Shown: one piece after another, positions 1 through 8,151 of the stretch | How positions within the stretch are numbered: the first letter of the stretch is position 1 | Layout of the letters: each line of letters starts with the position of its first letter | Assembly (NCBI RefSeq): GCF_947090785.1 | Contig: NZ_OX352320.1 | Span: 4,205,001-4,269,000 of the forward strand | Source: Rheinheimera sp. MM224 | GTDB taxonomy: Bacteria > Pseudomonadota > Gammaproteobacteria > Enterobacterales > Alteromonadaceae | DNA: 64,000 nucleotides | Direction of reading: 5' to 3' | Program-made: the position numbers and the translations under genes | The notes under the pieces: generated by a model | Seen by the model: the letters and a program-made list of their open reading frames with translations, nothing else | Told to the model about the DNA's origin: nothing | Database searches by the model: none

Positions 1-21
1 AGCAAAACGGAGCGGACTTAA
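1..21 (+). CDS. ilvI: 3' end of the acetolactate synthase large subunit gene (partial)
   Basis: Seven in-frame codons ending in TAA at 19-21 run to one base before the ilvH start. The large catalytic subunit gene almost always lies directly upstream of ilvH with this tight spacing, so the assignment rests on position. Only the last six residues are in the window and no domain can be seen. Confidence 0.6.
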   Translation, partial: SKTERT

Positions 22-22
22 G

Positions 23-514
23 ATGCGGCATATTTTATCTGTATTGCTGGAAAACGAGTCCGGCGCTTTAGCCCGCGTGGTAGGTTTATTTGCCCAGCGT
101 GGTTATAACATTGATTCACTTACAGTCGCAGCTACTGAAGACCCTACTATCTCGCGTTTGACGCTGGTGACCCGGGGTGATGATCAGGTGATAGAACAAA
201 TCACCAAGCAGCTGCATAAACTGATTGAAGTCGTCAAATTGGCCGATTTAAGTGAATCGGCTCATATTGAACGTGAATTGATGATGGTCAAAGTCAAAAC
301 CACGGCCGAGCAACGCGAAGAAGTAAAACGCTGCGCCGATATCTTCCGTGGTCAGATTATTGATATCACAGCCAATACCTATACCATTCAGGTAGTCGGC
401 ACTTCAGACAAACTGGAAGCTTTTATTCAGGCATTAAACGGTACACAAATACTGGAAACAGTGCGCAGTGGTGTGTCTGGTATTTCCCGCGGTGAGCGAA
501 CTTTAAGTTTGTAA
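23..514 (+). CDS. ilvH: Acetolactate synthase small (regulatory) subunit
   Basis: Regulatory subunit of acetohydroxyacid synthase, the first common step of valine, leucine and isoleucine synthesis; it activates the large subunit and carries valine feedback inhibition. The 163 residues are the usual length. The N-terminal ACT domain (about 3-78) opens with MRHILSVLLENESGALARV and continues into the family-typical RGYNIDSLTV. The C-terminal small-subunit domain is at about 83-157. The ATG follows the upstream stop by one base, implying translational coupling with ilvI. A strong terminator follows. ilvE and ilvA lie elsewhere in the window. Confidence 0.97.
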   Translation: MRHILSVLLENESGALARVVGLFAQRGYNIDSLTVAATEDPTISRLTLVTRGDDQVIEQITKQLHKLIEVVKLADLSESAHIERELMMVKVKTTAEQREEVKRCADIFRGQIIDITANTYTIQVVGTSDKLEAFIQALNGTQILETVRSGVSGISRGERTLSL

Positions 515-534
515 CAACTGGTTTTATTTAATTT

Positions 535-568
535 AATAAAGCGGACTATGGTCCGCTTTATTATTTTT
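535..568 (+). terminator. Rho-independent terminator after ilvH
   Basis: A perfect 12-bp stem (AATAAAGCGGAC / GTCCGCTTTATT) with a TATG loop is followed by a T-rich tract, 21 bases after the ilvH stop. It also lies just past the 3' end of the convergent antiporter gene and may serve both strands. Confidence 0.9.
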
Positions 569-574
569 ATGACA

Positions 575-1861
575 CTAGCTCTCACTTACAACCTGTGCTG
601 ATACAGCACTTTTCTCTACAACTTTCTGCTTCATATGCCGTCCATACACCAGCTCAAACAGTGGAGTGGCCATTAGTGTAGTGACTATCGCCATCAGCAC
701 CATAATGGAAAACAACGCAGGTTCTATCACGCCAAACTTCAGCGCTATATTGATAATAATCAGCTCCATCAAACCACGGGCATTCATTAAAGCGCCAACA
801 GCCATAGCAGTTCTGTTATCACTGCCGGTTAAACGGGCCGCGGCCCAACAGGCTATACCTTTAGCAAAAACTGAAGCTGCCAGTATTACCAGAGCGACAG
901 ACATTACTTCCCAGTCCGCCAATATAGTCAGCTGAGTTTTTAAGCCTGAATAGGTGAAAAACATCGGCAACAATACAAAAATAGTGATTTTTTCTAAGCG
1001 CTTACGTAAGTGTTCCACTATGGCACCCCGTGGCATGGCGATGCCTAAAATAAAGCCACCAAAGACGGCATGAAGCCCGACCCATTCCATCGAATAAGCA
1101 GACATAGCAAAGAGCACCAGCAGGAAAGCAAACTGGCCCCAGCTCATTTCGCCTTTCGCTTCAATCCGATCGGCCAAAGGCTGCAGCCAGCCCGTCACTT
1201 TGGTAAACATTAAAGTCGCGTAAGCCACCCCACCCACTACAGCTTTCACGGCTAACAAAGCACCACCACCAAAACTGGCCAGTACTACAGCCATCACGGT
1301 CCAGGCTGCCGCATCATCAATAGCACCGGCAGCCAAAGCCAGAGCACCTAAAGAAGTACCGGACAAACCTCGTTCATAAATAATGCGGGCCAACATAGGA
1401 AAAGCGGTAATAGCGATGGCAGCACCTAAAAACAACGCGGCATTACCGTAAGAAATATCGGCCGCAAATAAACCCGGCATGTCCAACAGCCATAAACACA
1501 ACAAAGCAGCAACGGTAAAGGGCACTAACATGCCAGCCAAAGAGACAGCAATAGCGCTGCGGGCCTGCTGTTTAAACAAGTTGGTATTAAACTCCAGCCC
1601 GACTAGAAACATATACAAACCCACACCCAACTGAGCACCAAAATACAGTACAGGCATAGTGTCGGCAGGGAAAATTTGTTGCTGTATTTCAGGCCAGAAC
1701 AGGCCAAACAATGAAGGTCCTAATATAACGCCAGCGATCATTTCGCCAACCACTTTCGGCTGACCAATAAAACGAGCCAGATAACCAAAGACTTGGGCTG
1801 CGACCAGAATAAAAGCCAGTTGCAGCAAAAAGGTGCCCACAAACTCCAATGAATTCATCAT
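575..1861 (-). CDS. CPA2-type cation:proton antiporter (Kef-like membrane domain)
   Basis: Inner-membrane monovalent cation/proton antiporter of 428 residues with about 12-13 hydrophobic segments covering nearly the whole protein. Family marks are GQPKVVGEMIAGVILGPS near residue 33 and AGAIDDAAAW near residue 180; the paired aspartates are the ion-binding pair of the CPA superfamily. There is no C-terminal TrkA-N/RCK domain, unlike KefB/KefC, so the transported cation cannot be named. ATG codons stand at 1861 and 1858; the upstream one is used here. It is transcribed alone and convergent with ilvH. Confidence 0.9.
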   Translation of the reverse strand: MMNSLEFVGTFLLQLAFILVAAQVFGYLARFIGQPKVVGEMIAGVILGPSLFGLFWPEIQQQIFPADTMPVLYFGAQLGVGLYMFLVGLEFNTNLFKQQARSAIAVSLAGMLVPFTVAALLCLWLLDMPGLFAADISYGNAALFLGAAIAITAFPMLARIIYERGLSGTSLGALALAAGAIDDAAAWTVMAVVLASFGGGALLAVKAVVGGVAYATLMFTKVTGWLQPLADRIEAKGEMSWGQFAFLLVLFAMSAYSMEWVGLHAVFGGFILGIAMPRGAIVEHLRKRLEKITIFVLLPMFFTYSGLKTQLTILADWEVMSVALVILAASVFAKGIACWAAARLTGSDNRTAMAVGALMNARGLMELIIINIALKFGVIEPALFSIMVLMAIVTTLMATPLFELVYGRHMKQKVVEKSAVSAQVVSES

Positions 1862-1937
1862 TTATACTTCTATAGTTGTTGATGTATAGGTTGTTGTTTT
1901 ATCGGGGAAAAGGTTGTGCTCTGTTACCGTGCTGCCA

Positions 1938-1981
1938 GTTTAAACCGGTCTCTGAATTCGAGACTACAGAGCGGTTTAAAC
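1938..1981. repeat. Nested inverted repeat (potential cruciform)
   Basis: Ten-base perfect arms GTTTAAACCG (1938-1947) and CGGTTTAAAC (1972-1981) enclose a second dyad, GTCTC (1948-1952) and GAGAC (1960-1964), around a central GAATTC. It lies between the 3' end of the Nramp-like gene and the antiporter start. No T-run follows on either strand, so it is not an obvious terminator; it could be an operator or a small palindromic repeat. Confidence 0.6.
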
Positions 1982-2048
1982 CAGCGCAAGCGGATTTCTG
2001 TAATTTCAGCTTAAGCGAATGATTGTATGGGCATTTTATTTATTCAGG

Positions 2049-3293
2049 CTATTTACTCAGATACCACCAGATAAACAGCAGTGCAAAACCAAATAAATAG
2101 GTTAATCCCAGCCAGGATAACAAGCGGATCCAGGGCTGCATCAGATGTTTTTGCTGACCCCGCATCAGGCGGTAATTCAGCCAGGCAAACACCGGGGTCG
2201 TGACAAAAGCCAGACTCATGGCAAAAGTCAGCATAGGGCCTAAAGCAGATTTAAAAAATAAAATCACCGCCATACCAGAAGCAGCCTGAGCCAACAGCCA
2301 AAGGTTGTAGCTATTTTTCCGTTCTGTTTTTTGCCAGCCCAGCAATTGAAAGGATTCATTGATAGTACGGGCATAACCATCCAGCACTGTCAGTGTAGTG
2401 CCAAACATACAAAGAAAGGCCACCAAAGCCACCAGCAACTTTGACCAGTCGCCTATAGTGCTGGCATACATCGAAACAAACTGATTGGTATAAGCTGCTC
2501 CAGCTAATTCTACTTTCTGATCTGAGCCATACTGCACCAAAGCACCTAAAGCCAGAAACACCAGCGCCAGTGCAGTAGTGCTCCAGTAGCCTAAGTTAAA
2601 GTCAAACAAACCATCCTGTTTATTGACAGGGGTATGCTGCTGCTTGGCTTTCAGCCACAACGAATTAATAGCGGAAATTTCAATAGGAGCAGGCATCCAG
2701 CCCATCAACGCCACTAAAAAGCCTAAATACATCAATTGCCATGGCGAAGGGCCAACAAAATCCGGCGCAGCAGTTGGACCTTTGTTAAAGGCAATAATGG
2801 CTGCCGCTACAGTGGTGATCGTCAGCAACACCATCACCCATTTGGATACACTGTCGAGTAACTTGTATTGGCCAGCCAATAAAATCAGCAAACAAACCGC
2901 CAGCAAGATCAGACAAAGCACGGTCAAGGACAACTGCACCGGCATAAAAAACTGCAACAAGCTGGCGGTCAACAGTAATACACCAGCCGTATTCACCACT
3001 GCTGCTATTAAATTCAGCCAGACAAAACTTAATAAATAACCCCGACCTTGTTTTTTATAACCTTCGAGTAAGGTTTCACCGCTTTGCAGGCTGTACTCCA
3101 CACCGAAGCGGAAAAAAGGGTATTTCAGCACGTTCACCAGCAGAATCAGTATCGCCAGTTGCCAGCCAAACAAAGCACCAGCCTGAGTAGAAGCCACTAT
3201 ATGTGAGCCACCAATAGCAGCAGTAGCCAATAAAATTCCTGGCCCTAAAGCTTTTAGCCTGCTGTGCCAGTTCGACGAATATCCCTGTTGCAT
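2049..3293 (-). CDS. Nramp-like divalent metal transporter
   Basis: Integral membrane protein of 414 residues with about 11 transmembrane segments and the Nramp opening GPGILLATAAIGGSHIV. In canonical MntH/Nramp proteins the first helix carries DPGN, whose Asp and Asn bind the metal; here the equivalent stretch reads IGGSH. The sixth-helix motif, usually MPHN, is MPAPIE, so the Met is kept and the following residues differ. The Nramp-like fold is well supported, but the transported ion is uncertain. The gene is alone on this strand with a roughly 150-base, structure-prone leader upstream. Confidence 0.82.
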   Translation of the reverse strand: MQQGYSSNWHSRLKALGPGILLATAAIGGSHIVASTQAGALFGWQLAILILLVNVLKYPFFRFGVEYSLQSGETLLEGYKKQGRGYLLSFVWLNLIAAVVNTAGVLLLTASLLQFFMPVQLSLTVLCLILLAVCLLILLAGQYKLLDSVSKWVMVLLTITTVAAAIIAFNKGPTAAPDFVGPSPWQLMYLGFLVALMGWMPAPIEISAINSLWLKAKQQHTPVNKQDGLFDFNLGYWSTTALALVFLALGALVQYGSDQKVELAGAAYTNQFVSMYASTIGDWSKLLVALVAFLCMFGTTLTVLDGYARTINESFQLLGWQKTERKNSYNLWLLAQAASGMAVILFFKSALGPMLTFAMSLAFVTTPVFAWLNYRLMRGQQKHLMQPWIRLLSWLGLTYLFGFALLFIWWYLSK

Positions 3294-3343
3294 AAGTTTT
3301 TGTTTTTATGTTTAAAAAGCCGTGGCCCAGCTTAGCCAAAGCC

Positions 3344-3406
3344 AAAGCGGAACACCATCAGGCCGGAGTAAAAACTTCAGAGGTCGGTCCTTCGGCTTGC
3401 CGCTTT
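3344..3406. other. Structure-prone leader upstream of the Nramp-like gene
   Basis: Inverted 7-mers AAAGCGG (3344-3350) and CCGCTTT (3400-3406) enclose further short complementary blocks, for example CGGCTTGCCG. The stretch would lie in the 5' leader of the minus-strand transporter mRNA. It does not match a riboswitch class that I can recognise; chance pairing is possible. Confidence 0.25.
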
Positions 3407-3459
3407 GCCTGTGCTCTGGCATGCTGCGCGCATAGATACATCTGTCCGGAAAAAAACGA

Positions 3460-3723
3460 ATGAGTCAGGAACCCTTAGTCGATCAGGAAATTATTTTTGA
3501 AGTGCTGGAAAATCAGCTGGCCGACAATAATCCCAAGCAAGTAAAAGAAACCCTGATGCGTTTATGCATGACAGGCCATAGCAGAGAAGATGCGTTGGAA
3601 CTGATGGCTTGCGCTTTAGCGCCAGAAATGGAGGCGGTGATTGAACGCAACGAAGCCTTTAATCTGCAGCGTTACATCGAGCATCTGGCGTTATTACCGG
3701 AAATGCCTTGGGTGACAGAATAA
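3460..3723 (+). CDS. Small acidic hypothetical protein
   Basis: An 87-residue, mostly helical, acidic cytoplasmic protein with no signal peptide or membrane segment. It contains a CMTGHSREDALELMACALAPEM stretch that looks like a short conserved helical-hairpin family, but I cannot name it. The ATG at 3460 follows a purine-rich run with weak Shine-Dalgarno character. It is divergent from the Nramp-like gene. Coding is supported by typical codon use and compact spacing; function unknown. Confidence 0.6.
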   Translation: MSQEPLVDQEIIFEVLENQLADNNPKQVKETLMRLCMTGHSREDALELMACALAPEMEAVIERNEAFNLQRYIEHLALLPEMPWVTE

Positions 3724-3748
3724 TCTGATTGGCATCTATTGGACGCTG

Positions 3749-3826
3749 GACGGGCGGGGATAAACCCGCGCCCCTACAACGCAATCCGCAAAATAAATTC
3801 GTAGGGGTGACCTTTATGGTCTCCCG
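3749..3826. repeat. GC-rich palindromic dispersed-repeat-like element
   Basis: Contains GCGGGGATAAACCCGC (a dyad) followed by CCCCTACAACG, then CGTAGGGG about 30 bases later, so CCCCTAC and GTAGGGG also pair. This pattern resembles non-coding GC-rich repeats found between genes in many gammaproteobacteria. Only one copy was noticed in this window; the open frames through it are not believable genes. Confidence 0.5.
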
Positions 3827-3878
3827 CCTGGTGAGCGAGAGCAGTCAACGCCGCTGTGGCGCCAAGGACGACGGATTT

Positions 3879-4445
3879 TCAGAAATAGATAATCATCTCT
3901 GCTGCTTCACAGCGACAATCAAAACCACAACGCACACATTCATAACCGTTATGACTATCTTCCCGCCATTTATCTGGATGGATTTTTACCAGCTGCCCAC
4001 CCTGTTTACTGAAATACTTCACTGCAGCATTACCCGGGCTTTGCCGCCATAAATGTGCCACACCGGCTTTTGCGCCTTGTTGTTTTAACGCAGCTATAGA
4101 GCGGTTCATCAGCTCAGCGCCCACACCCCGGCCCTGCCAAAGTGGGGCTATGGTGTTGCATTTAAAATAGCTGGTATCGGCGACAGCGCTTTGCCAAAGC
4201 TCTGTACTGCACCATTGATCAGGTTGCCATTGTCCGGCAGCCCAACATAAACGAAAACCCACCAGTTGTTGATCTGCATAAGCCACAAAGCTGGCATCTA
4301 TGCCTTGTTTAATACTTAACTGATGGTAATAAGCCAAAGACTGCTGATCCAGATAGCCATCACCATGCACCTGATTGGCTAATTGCAGCAAAGCAGCATA
4401 GTCCTGCAATTGCAGTTGGCGGTACTGAATAGCGATGGAAAACAT
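3879..4445 (-). CDS. GNAT-family N-acetyltransferase
   Basis: A 188-residue protein with a C-terminal GNAT fold that transfers acetyl from acetyl-CoA to an unknown amine. The acetyl-CoA loop is visible in PLWQGRGVGAELMNRSIAAL (Q/RxxGxG/A). A Cys-rich tail (ECVRCGFDCRC) follows and is unusual for the family; it may bind metal. The frame extends upstream to 4607, but the ATG at 4445 is preferred: it has an AGAGCC ribosome site and leaves room for the divergent oxidase promoter. Substrate cannot be inferred. Confidence 0.82.
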   Translation of the reverse strand: MFSIAIQYRQLQLQDYAALLQLANQVHGDGYLDQQSLAYYHQLSIKQGIDASFVAYADQQLVGFRLCWAAGQWQPDQWCSTELWQSAVADTSYFKCNTIAPLWQGRGVGAELMNRSIAALKQQGAKAGVAHLWRQSPGNAAVKYFSKQGGQLVKIHPDKWREDSHNGYECVRCGFDCRCEAAEMIIYF

Positions 4446-4535
4446 AAATGGCTCTTGGTTTTTTATCTGCTTCTTGCCATGATCACTAAAAATCTCATCC
4501 AATACAATATAGTCGCAAGACAAAAGGAAAAACGG

Positions 4536-5876
4536 ATGTACGACCCGCTTATCGACCCCCATCCGGGCCAGGGACAACCTTACCCAAATAGCTACTGGGC
4601 TGCTCATTCAGGCACAGCCCCTGCGGATGATGGCCAGCTGCAACAGGATTTGACGGTAGATGTCGCCATTGTTGGCGCTGGTTATACAGGTTTATCCTGC
4701 GCTTATCATCTGGCGACTGAACATGGTGTAAAGGCCGTGGTGCTGGAGGCAAATCAAACGGCCTGGGGTTGCAGCGGCCGTAATGCCGGTTTTGTGCTGA
4801 AATCATCTGGCCGAAAACCCTATTCAGTCATGCGCTCGCAGTATGGCGAAGCCGCTATGCGTGGTATTTATAACGAATTTTGTGCAGGTCTTGAAACCGT
4901 CAAATCGCTGATCGCCACAGGCATAAACTGTGACCAACAAGAAGCTGGTTATTTACGTATGGCGCATAAGCCATCAATGATTAAAACCCTGCAGCAACAA
5001 GCCAGCTTGTTACAAAAGGAATTTGGTTACCAGGTGGAGCTATTCAGCCGTGATGAGTTACAACAAAAATTTGTCGCCGACCAGCATGCCTACGCCGCCC
5101 TACGTTTTTATGATGGTTTTGGCGTCAACCCATTAAAACTAGCCTGGGGTTATCAGCAACTGGCGCAAAAAGCTGGCGCTAAAATTTATAGTGCAAGCCC
5201 TGTCACTCAGTGGCAACAAGATGGCGAACACCAACTGTTAATCACTCCAAAAGGCAATGTCAGAGCGAAAAAGGTGGTAATTGCCAGCAATGGTTATACG
5301 CCTAAGCAGTTGCACTGCGGTGTGCAATCCCGCACCTTGCCGGTTTTATCGCAAATTATTGTCACCGAACCTTTGTCTGAAACTCAACTGGCTGCCTGTA
5401 ATTTTTTAACCTCGCAAGTCATTATGGATACCCGCGCTTTAAAGTATTACTACCGTAAATTACCCGACAACAGAATTCTGTTTGGTGGCCGTGGCGCTAT
5501 TACAGGTCAGGGTGCTGAAGATCCTTATTTCGCCAGGCGTTTGCTTGAGGTGCTTAAACTCAGTTTTCCGGCCTTGCAATCATTAACCTATGACTACAGC
5601 TGGTCAGGCTGGATTTGTATGACTCTGGATGATATTCCGCATCTGGCGCAGGCCGATGATAAAGGCAATGTGCTTTACAGTATGGGTTATTGCGGCAGTG
5701 GCCTGACCTTTTCAGTTCAGGCTGGCAAACGATTAGCGGAACGTTTAATGGGAGTTCCTTTGCCTGAAATTCCGTTATATCAGAGTGCCTTACCCCAGTT
5801 TCCGCTACCAGCTTTGCGTCGTTTAGGCCAGTGGGGATATTTTCACTATGGGATGGTCAAAGACCGTTGGTTCTAA
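4536..5876 (+). CDS. FAD-dependent oxidoreductase of the DAO/PuuB type
   Basis: A 446-residue cytoplasmic flavoprotein of the D-amino-acid oxidase superfamily, close in layout to gamma-glutamylputrescine oxidase. The Rossmann FAD motif is VAIVGAGYTGLSCAYHLA (glycines near 47, 49 and 52), followed by the acidic ribose-binding VVLEANQTAWGCSGRNAG. The C-terminal FAD contact YSMGYCGSGLTFSVQAGK is typical of the family. The frame is open from 4383, but the ATG at 4536 sits behind an AAAGGA site and starts with the usual MYDPLIDP-type leader. It probably oxidises an amine or N-methyl amino acid; exact substrate unknown. Confidence 0.88.
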   Translation: MYDPLIDPHPGQGQPYPNSYWAAHSGTAPADDGQLQQDLTVDVAIVGAGYTGLSCAYHLATEHGVKAVVLEANQTAWGCSGRNAGFVLKSSGRKPYSVMRSQYGEAAMRGIYNEFCAGLETVKSLIATGINCDQQEAGYLRMAHKPSMIKTLQQQASLLQKEFGYQVELFSRDELQQKFVADQHAYAALRFYDGFGVNPLKLAWGYQQLAQKAGAKIYSASPVTQWQQDGEHQLLITPKGNVRAKKVVIASNGYTPKQLHCGVQSRTLPVLSQIIVTEPLSETQLAACNFLTSQVIMDTRALKYYYRKLPDNRILFGGRGAITGQGAEDPYFARRLLEVLKLSFPALQSLTYDYSWSGWICMTLDDIPHLAQADDKGNVLYSMGYCGSGLTFSVQAGKRLAERLMGVPLPEIPLYQSALPQFPLPALRRLGQWGYFHYGMVKDRWF

Positions 5877-6105
5877 TCCTCTTCGTACTTGAAGCTGCAG
5901 CGTTGTTGACTGCACTCCTCGCCCCAGTAGTTTGTGGCAAATGATTGTTGCGATGACCGGCGAGGTCTCGCTTCAACCCAATTGCACATAGGACAACTAT
6001 GCTCCTGGGGTCTCGCTCACTTGTCGCCTAGCTGCAACTCCAATTACTTTGAGGATCCGACTTGTCGTACCGAAGCCGCAGCAATTTCTTGGGTATATAA
6101 ACAGA
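5877..6105 (-). repeat. Dispersed intergenic repeat, copy 1 (long form)
   Basis: Read on the minus strand this matches the element at 29876-30003 over its length: TATACCCAA, then CAAAGTAATTGG, GGCGACAAGTG, GAGACCCCAGGAGCATAG, GTCCTATGTG, CTGGGGCGAG, CAGTCAACAA and TTCAAGTACGAAG in the same order. It carries two insertions relative to the other copy. A 61-residue frame inside it is an artefact of the repeat. It is non-coding and no transposase is nearby. Confidence 0.75.
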
Positions 6106-6148
6106 GTCAGGTAAACTAGCGGCCATATCTGGCGTGAGAAAAGACATC

Positions 6149-6340
6149 ATGAGTTCAAGCAAAGCATTAAAAAAGAAAATCAGTAAAAGAGCCAAACAAA
6201 AGAAAAACATTCTGGTGAAAAACTCCATCCGGCTGAAACAGAAAGCGGAAGAAACTCAGACAGAGGTTATTGAAGCTGGTTCTGAAGCTCCTGAAGCTGC
6301 TGATTCACTTCAGAAAAATACTTCAGCTGCAGCTGAGTAA
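6149..6340 (+). CDS. Small lysine-rich hypothetical protein
   Basis: A 63-residue protein with a very basic N-terminal half (MSSSKALKKKISKRAKQKK) and an acidic, Ala-rich C-terminal half. This composition recalls short conserved proteins of marine gammaproteobacteria (DUF2986-like), but I cannot confirm membership. A GAGAAAAG site precedes the ATG at 6149. Its last 74 bases overlap the 3' end of the minus-strand binding-protein gene, which lowers confidence. Confidence 0.5.
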   Translation: MSSSKALKKKISKRAKQKKNILVKNSIRLKQKAEETQTEVIEAGSEAPEAADSLQKNTSAAAE

Positions 6341-7022
6341 AAATGGGCTCTTGCTGCACTTCAGCCAGAGCCTTGTCAAACTTGGCCCGCAACCGCTCAT
6401 TCTTAAATGCCGCGCTGTATAAACTGGGTGAGAATACCGGAGCCAAATCAAAAGGCTGCATACTCTGGCCCGCCAGTTTGGCGTAGTAATAAAAGATATT
6501 TCTATCCATCACCACCACATCACAACGTTCCAGTAATAACATTTGCAGTTGTTGACTCTGGTTCGCCACTTCCTGATAATTCAGCGCTAAACGCACCATT
6601 TTTTGGTATTCAGGCCCTAATAGAGTTCTCGCATTATGAAAGGCCACCACAGAATAAGGTTTGAGTTGATCTAACCGCTGCAACTGCAGACTTTTTGATG
6701 CCAGACTGGCCGCCACATTCTGATACCGGATATAAGGCTGTGAAAAATAGAACTGCTGCTCTGTTGATTCAGGCTTTTGTAAGGTCGCTATATCTGCTCT
6801 GCCATCCAGCATTAAGTCTTTAATTCGGGCATTGGGGACATGCAAAAATACAGCTTCATAGCCCATTTTTTTGGTGAGTAAACGCAGCAAGTCCAGCTCG
6901 TAGCCTGAACTGTCGTTTAAATCTATATAAGGGGGTTTATCCAGCCCAACCAAAACAGTCAGTTCGGTTTTAGCCTGCGCGGTAAGACTAAAGGCGATAC
7001 ATAAAAACAACATCCATCTCAT
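6267..7022 (-). CDS. Periplasmic substrate-binding protein, SBP_bac_3 family
   Basis: A 251-residue exported protein with a signal peptide (MRWMLFLCIAFSLTAQA, cleavage near 17) and a type II periplasmic binding fold of the amino-acid-binding kind (DKPPYIDLNDSSGYELDLLRLL; later GRADIATLQ). No permease or ATPase gene is adjacent. It resembles the many orphan SBP_bac_3 proteins of Alteromonadales that may act as sensors or scavengers. The C-terminus is Gln-rich and overlaps the small plus-strand gene. The ATG has a GAGGTAAAC ribosome site. Confidence 0.82.
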   Translation of the reverse strand: MRWMLFLCIAFSLTAQAKTELTVLVGLDKPPYIDLNDSSGYELDLLRLLTKKMGYEAVFLHVPNARIKDLMLDGRADIATLQKPESTEQQFYFSQPYIRYQNVAASLASKSLQLQRLDQLKPYSVVAFHNARTLLGPEYQKMVRLALNYQEVANQSQQLQMLLLERCDVVVMDRNIFYYYAKLAGQSMQPFDLAPVFSPSLYSAAFKNERLRAKFDKALAEVQQEPIFTQLQLKYFSEVNQQLQELQNQLQ

Positions 7023-7099
7023 GTGTTTACCTCTATGCCAGCCGTTAGAAAAAGTTTAGTCTGGATCAGATGATACCTAGCCAATGAAGGCAGTTCTTT

Positions 7100-7360
7100 A
7101 TGTCACAATCAGTTGAGATCCAACACTCCCCCGCGCAGCAGCGTTTTGTCATTCAATGGGAAAACGAGCAAGCAGAACTTTTATATAGCCTCGACCTAAA
7201 CAGCGGGAAAATCAACTTTTACCGTACTTATGTTCCACCGAGCGCCAGAGGACAAGGTTTAGCACGACAATTGGTGGACGCAGGCATCCCGTGGGCCAAA
7301 GCACAAGGCTATGAAATGCAGGCCAGTTGCTCTTATGTACAACCATTCTTAAAGAAGTGA
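7100..7360 (+). CDS. Short GNAT-like acetyltransferase (COG2388/YjdJ type)
   Basis: An 86-residue minimal GNAT domain. PPSARGQGLARQLVDAGIPWAKAQG is the diagnostic stretch, with RGQGLA as the acetyl-CoA-binding loop. The family is always about 90 residues, so the gene is complete. Its biological substrate is unknown even in well-studied species. Transcribed alone, divergent from the binding-protein gene. Confidence 0.85.
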   Translation: MSQSVEIQHSPAQQRFVIQWENEQAELLYSLDLNSGKINFYRTYVPPSARGQGLARQLVDAGIPWAKAQGYEMQASCSYVQPFLKK

Positions 7361-7466
7361 AACATTTTCTTACGATTCAGTTTGAGTACAGCTTGAAGCG
7401 CCTACACTCTTGTCAACTTCATTGCCAAAGGCAATCGAACTTTATAACAGTTAATTGAGGTGCATC

Positions 7467-8003
7467 ATGAACAAGTCTCTTATTGCAGGTTTAGTAGTAG
7501 GTGGTATCGCCGTTACTGCTTTAGGCTCTATGGCAGGCTACAGTTATTTAGACAAAGAACCGGACTATGCCGAAGTAGTGGCCAGCAAAGCTGTGTATGA
7601 AAGCTACAACGTTCCGGTTGAACAATGTACCGATCAGATAGTGCAGCAGAAAAAAGCTGTACAGGATCAGCATCAAATTGCAGGTACAGTCTTAGGTGCT
7701 GTGGTTGGTGGTGTACTGGGTAACCAGGTTGGTGGCGGTTCTGGTAAAAAGATTGCGACTGTTGCAGGTGCTGCAGCTGGTGGTTATGCCGGTAAACAAG
7801 TGCAGAACGACATGCAGAACAAGGATGTAGAAAGTACTACACGTCGCGTTTGTAAAACAGTACAGAAAAAAGAACAACGAGTGGTTGGTTACGATGTGAC
7901 TTACCTGCTGGACGGTAAAGTCCACAAAACCCGTTTAGATGAAGAACCGGCTGAACGTATTCCGGTAAAAGATGGCCAGCTGTTAACAGCCAGCGCCAAC
8001 TAA
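7467..8003 (+). CDS. Glycine-zipper 2TM-domain membrane protein
   Basis: A 178-residue envelope protein. It has an N-terminal hydrophobic segment (about 5-25), a Cys-containing linker, and a glycine-zipper membrane domain around 75-110 with repeated GxxxG spacing (LGAVVGGVLGNQVGGGSGKK). A soluble C-terminal domain follows, containing YDVTYLLDGKVHKTRLDEEP. The arrangement is like the SlyB/YgdR-type '17 kDa surface antigen' group. The ATG at 7467 has a TGAGG site; an upstream in-frame ATG at 7455 is less well placed. A terminator follows directly. Confidence 0.85.
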   Translation: MNKSLIAGLVVGGIAVTALGSMAGYSYLDKEPDYAEVVASKAVYESYNVPVEQCTDQIVQQKKAVQDQHQIAGTVLGAVVGGVLGNQVGGGSGKKIATVAGAAAGGYAGKQVQNDMQNKDVESTTRRVCKTVQKKEQRVVGYDVTYLLDGKVHKTRLDEEPAERIPVKDGQLLTASAN

Positions 8004-8004
8004 G

Positions 8005-8033
8005 AAAAATGCCCCTTGATGGGGCATTTTTGT
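8005..8033 (+). terminator. Rho-independent terminator after the glycine-zipper gene
   Basis: An 11-bp perfect stem AAAAATGCCCC / GGGGCATTTTT with a TTGAT loop, beginning two bases after the stop. The A-run and T-run make it functional in either direction. Confidence 0.93.
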
Positions 8034-8151
8034 TTCTGCACGTCACCAGTTTAGAAACCTTCCCGTTATATTTTTTCATCTGTCTTGCGGCTTGCCTAAA
8101 CCAGACCTATGGTGCTAAAAGAGCTATGCCATAACACAGGGCTGTATATTC

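Noticed and set aside
5934..6119. 61-residue open frame on the plus strand
   Set aside because: It lies wholly within the dispersed repeat, which is found inverted at 29876-30003 without a matching frame; low-complexity Cys/Trp-rich translation and no ribosome site.
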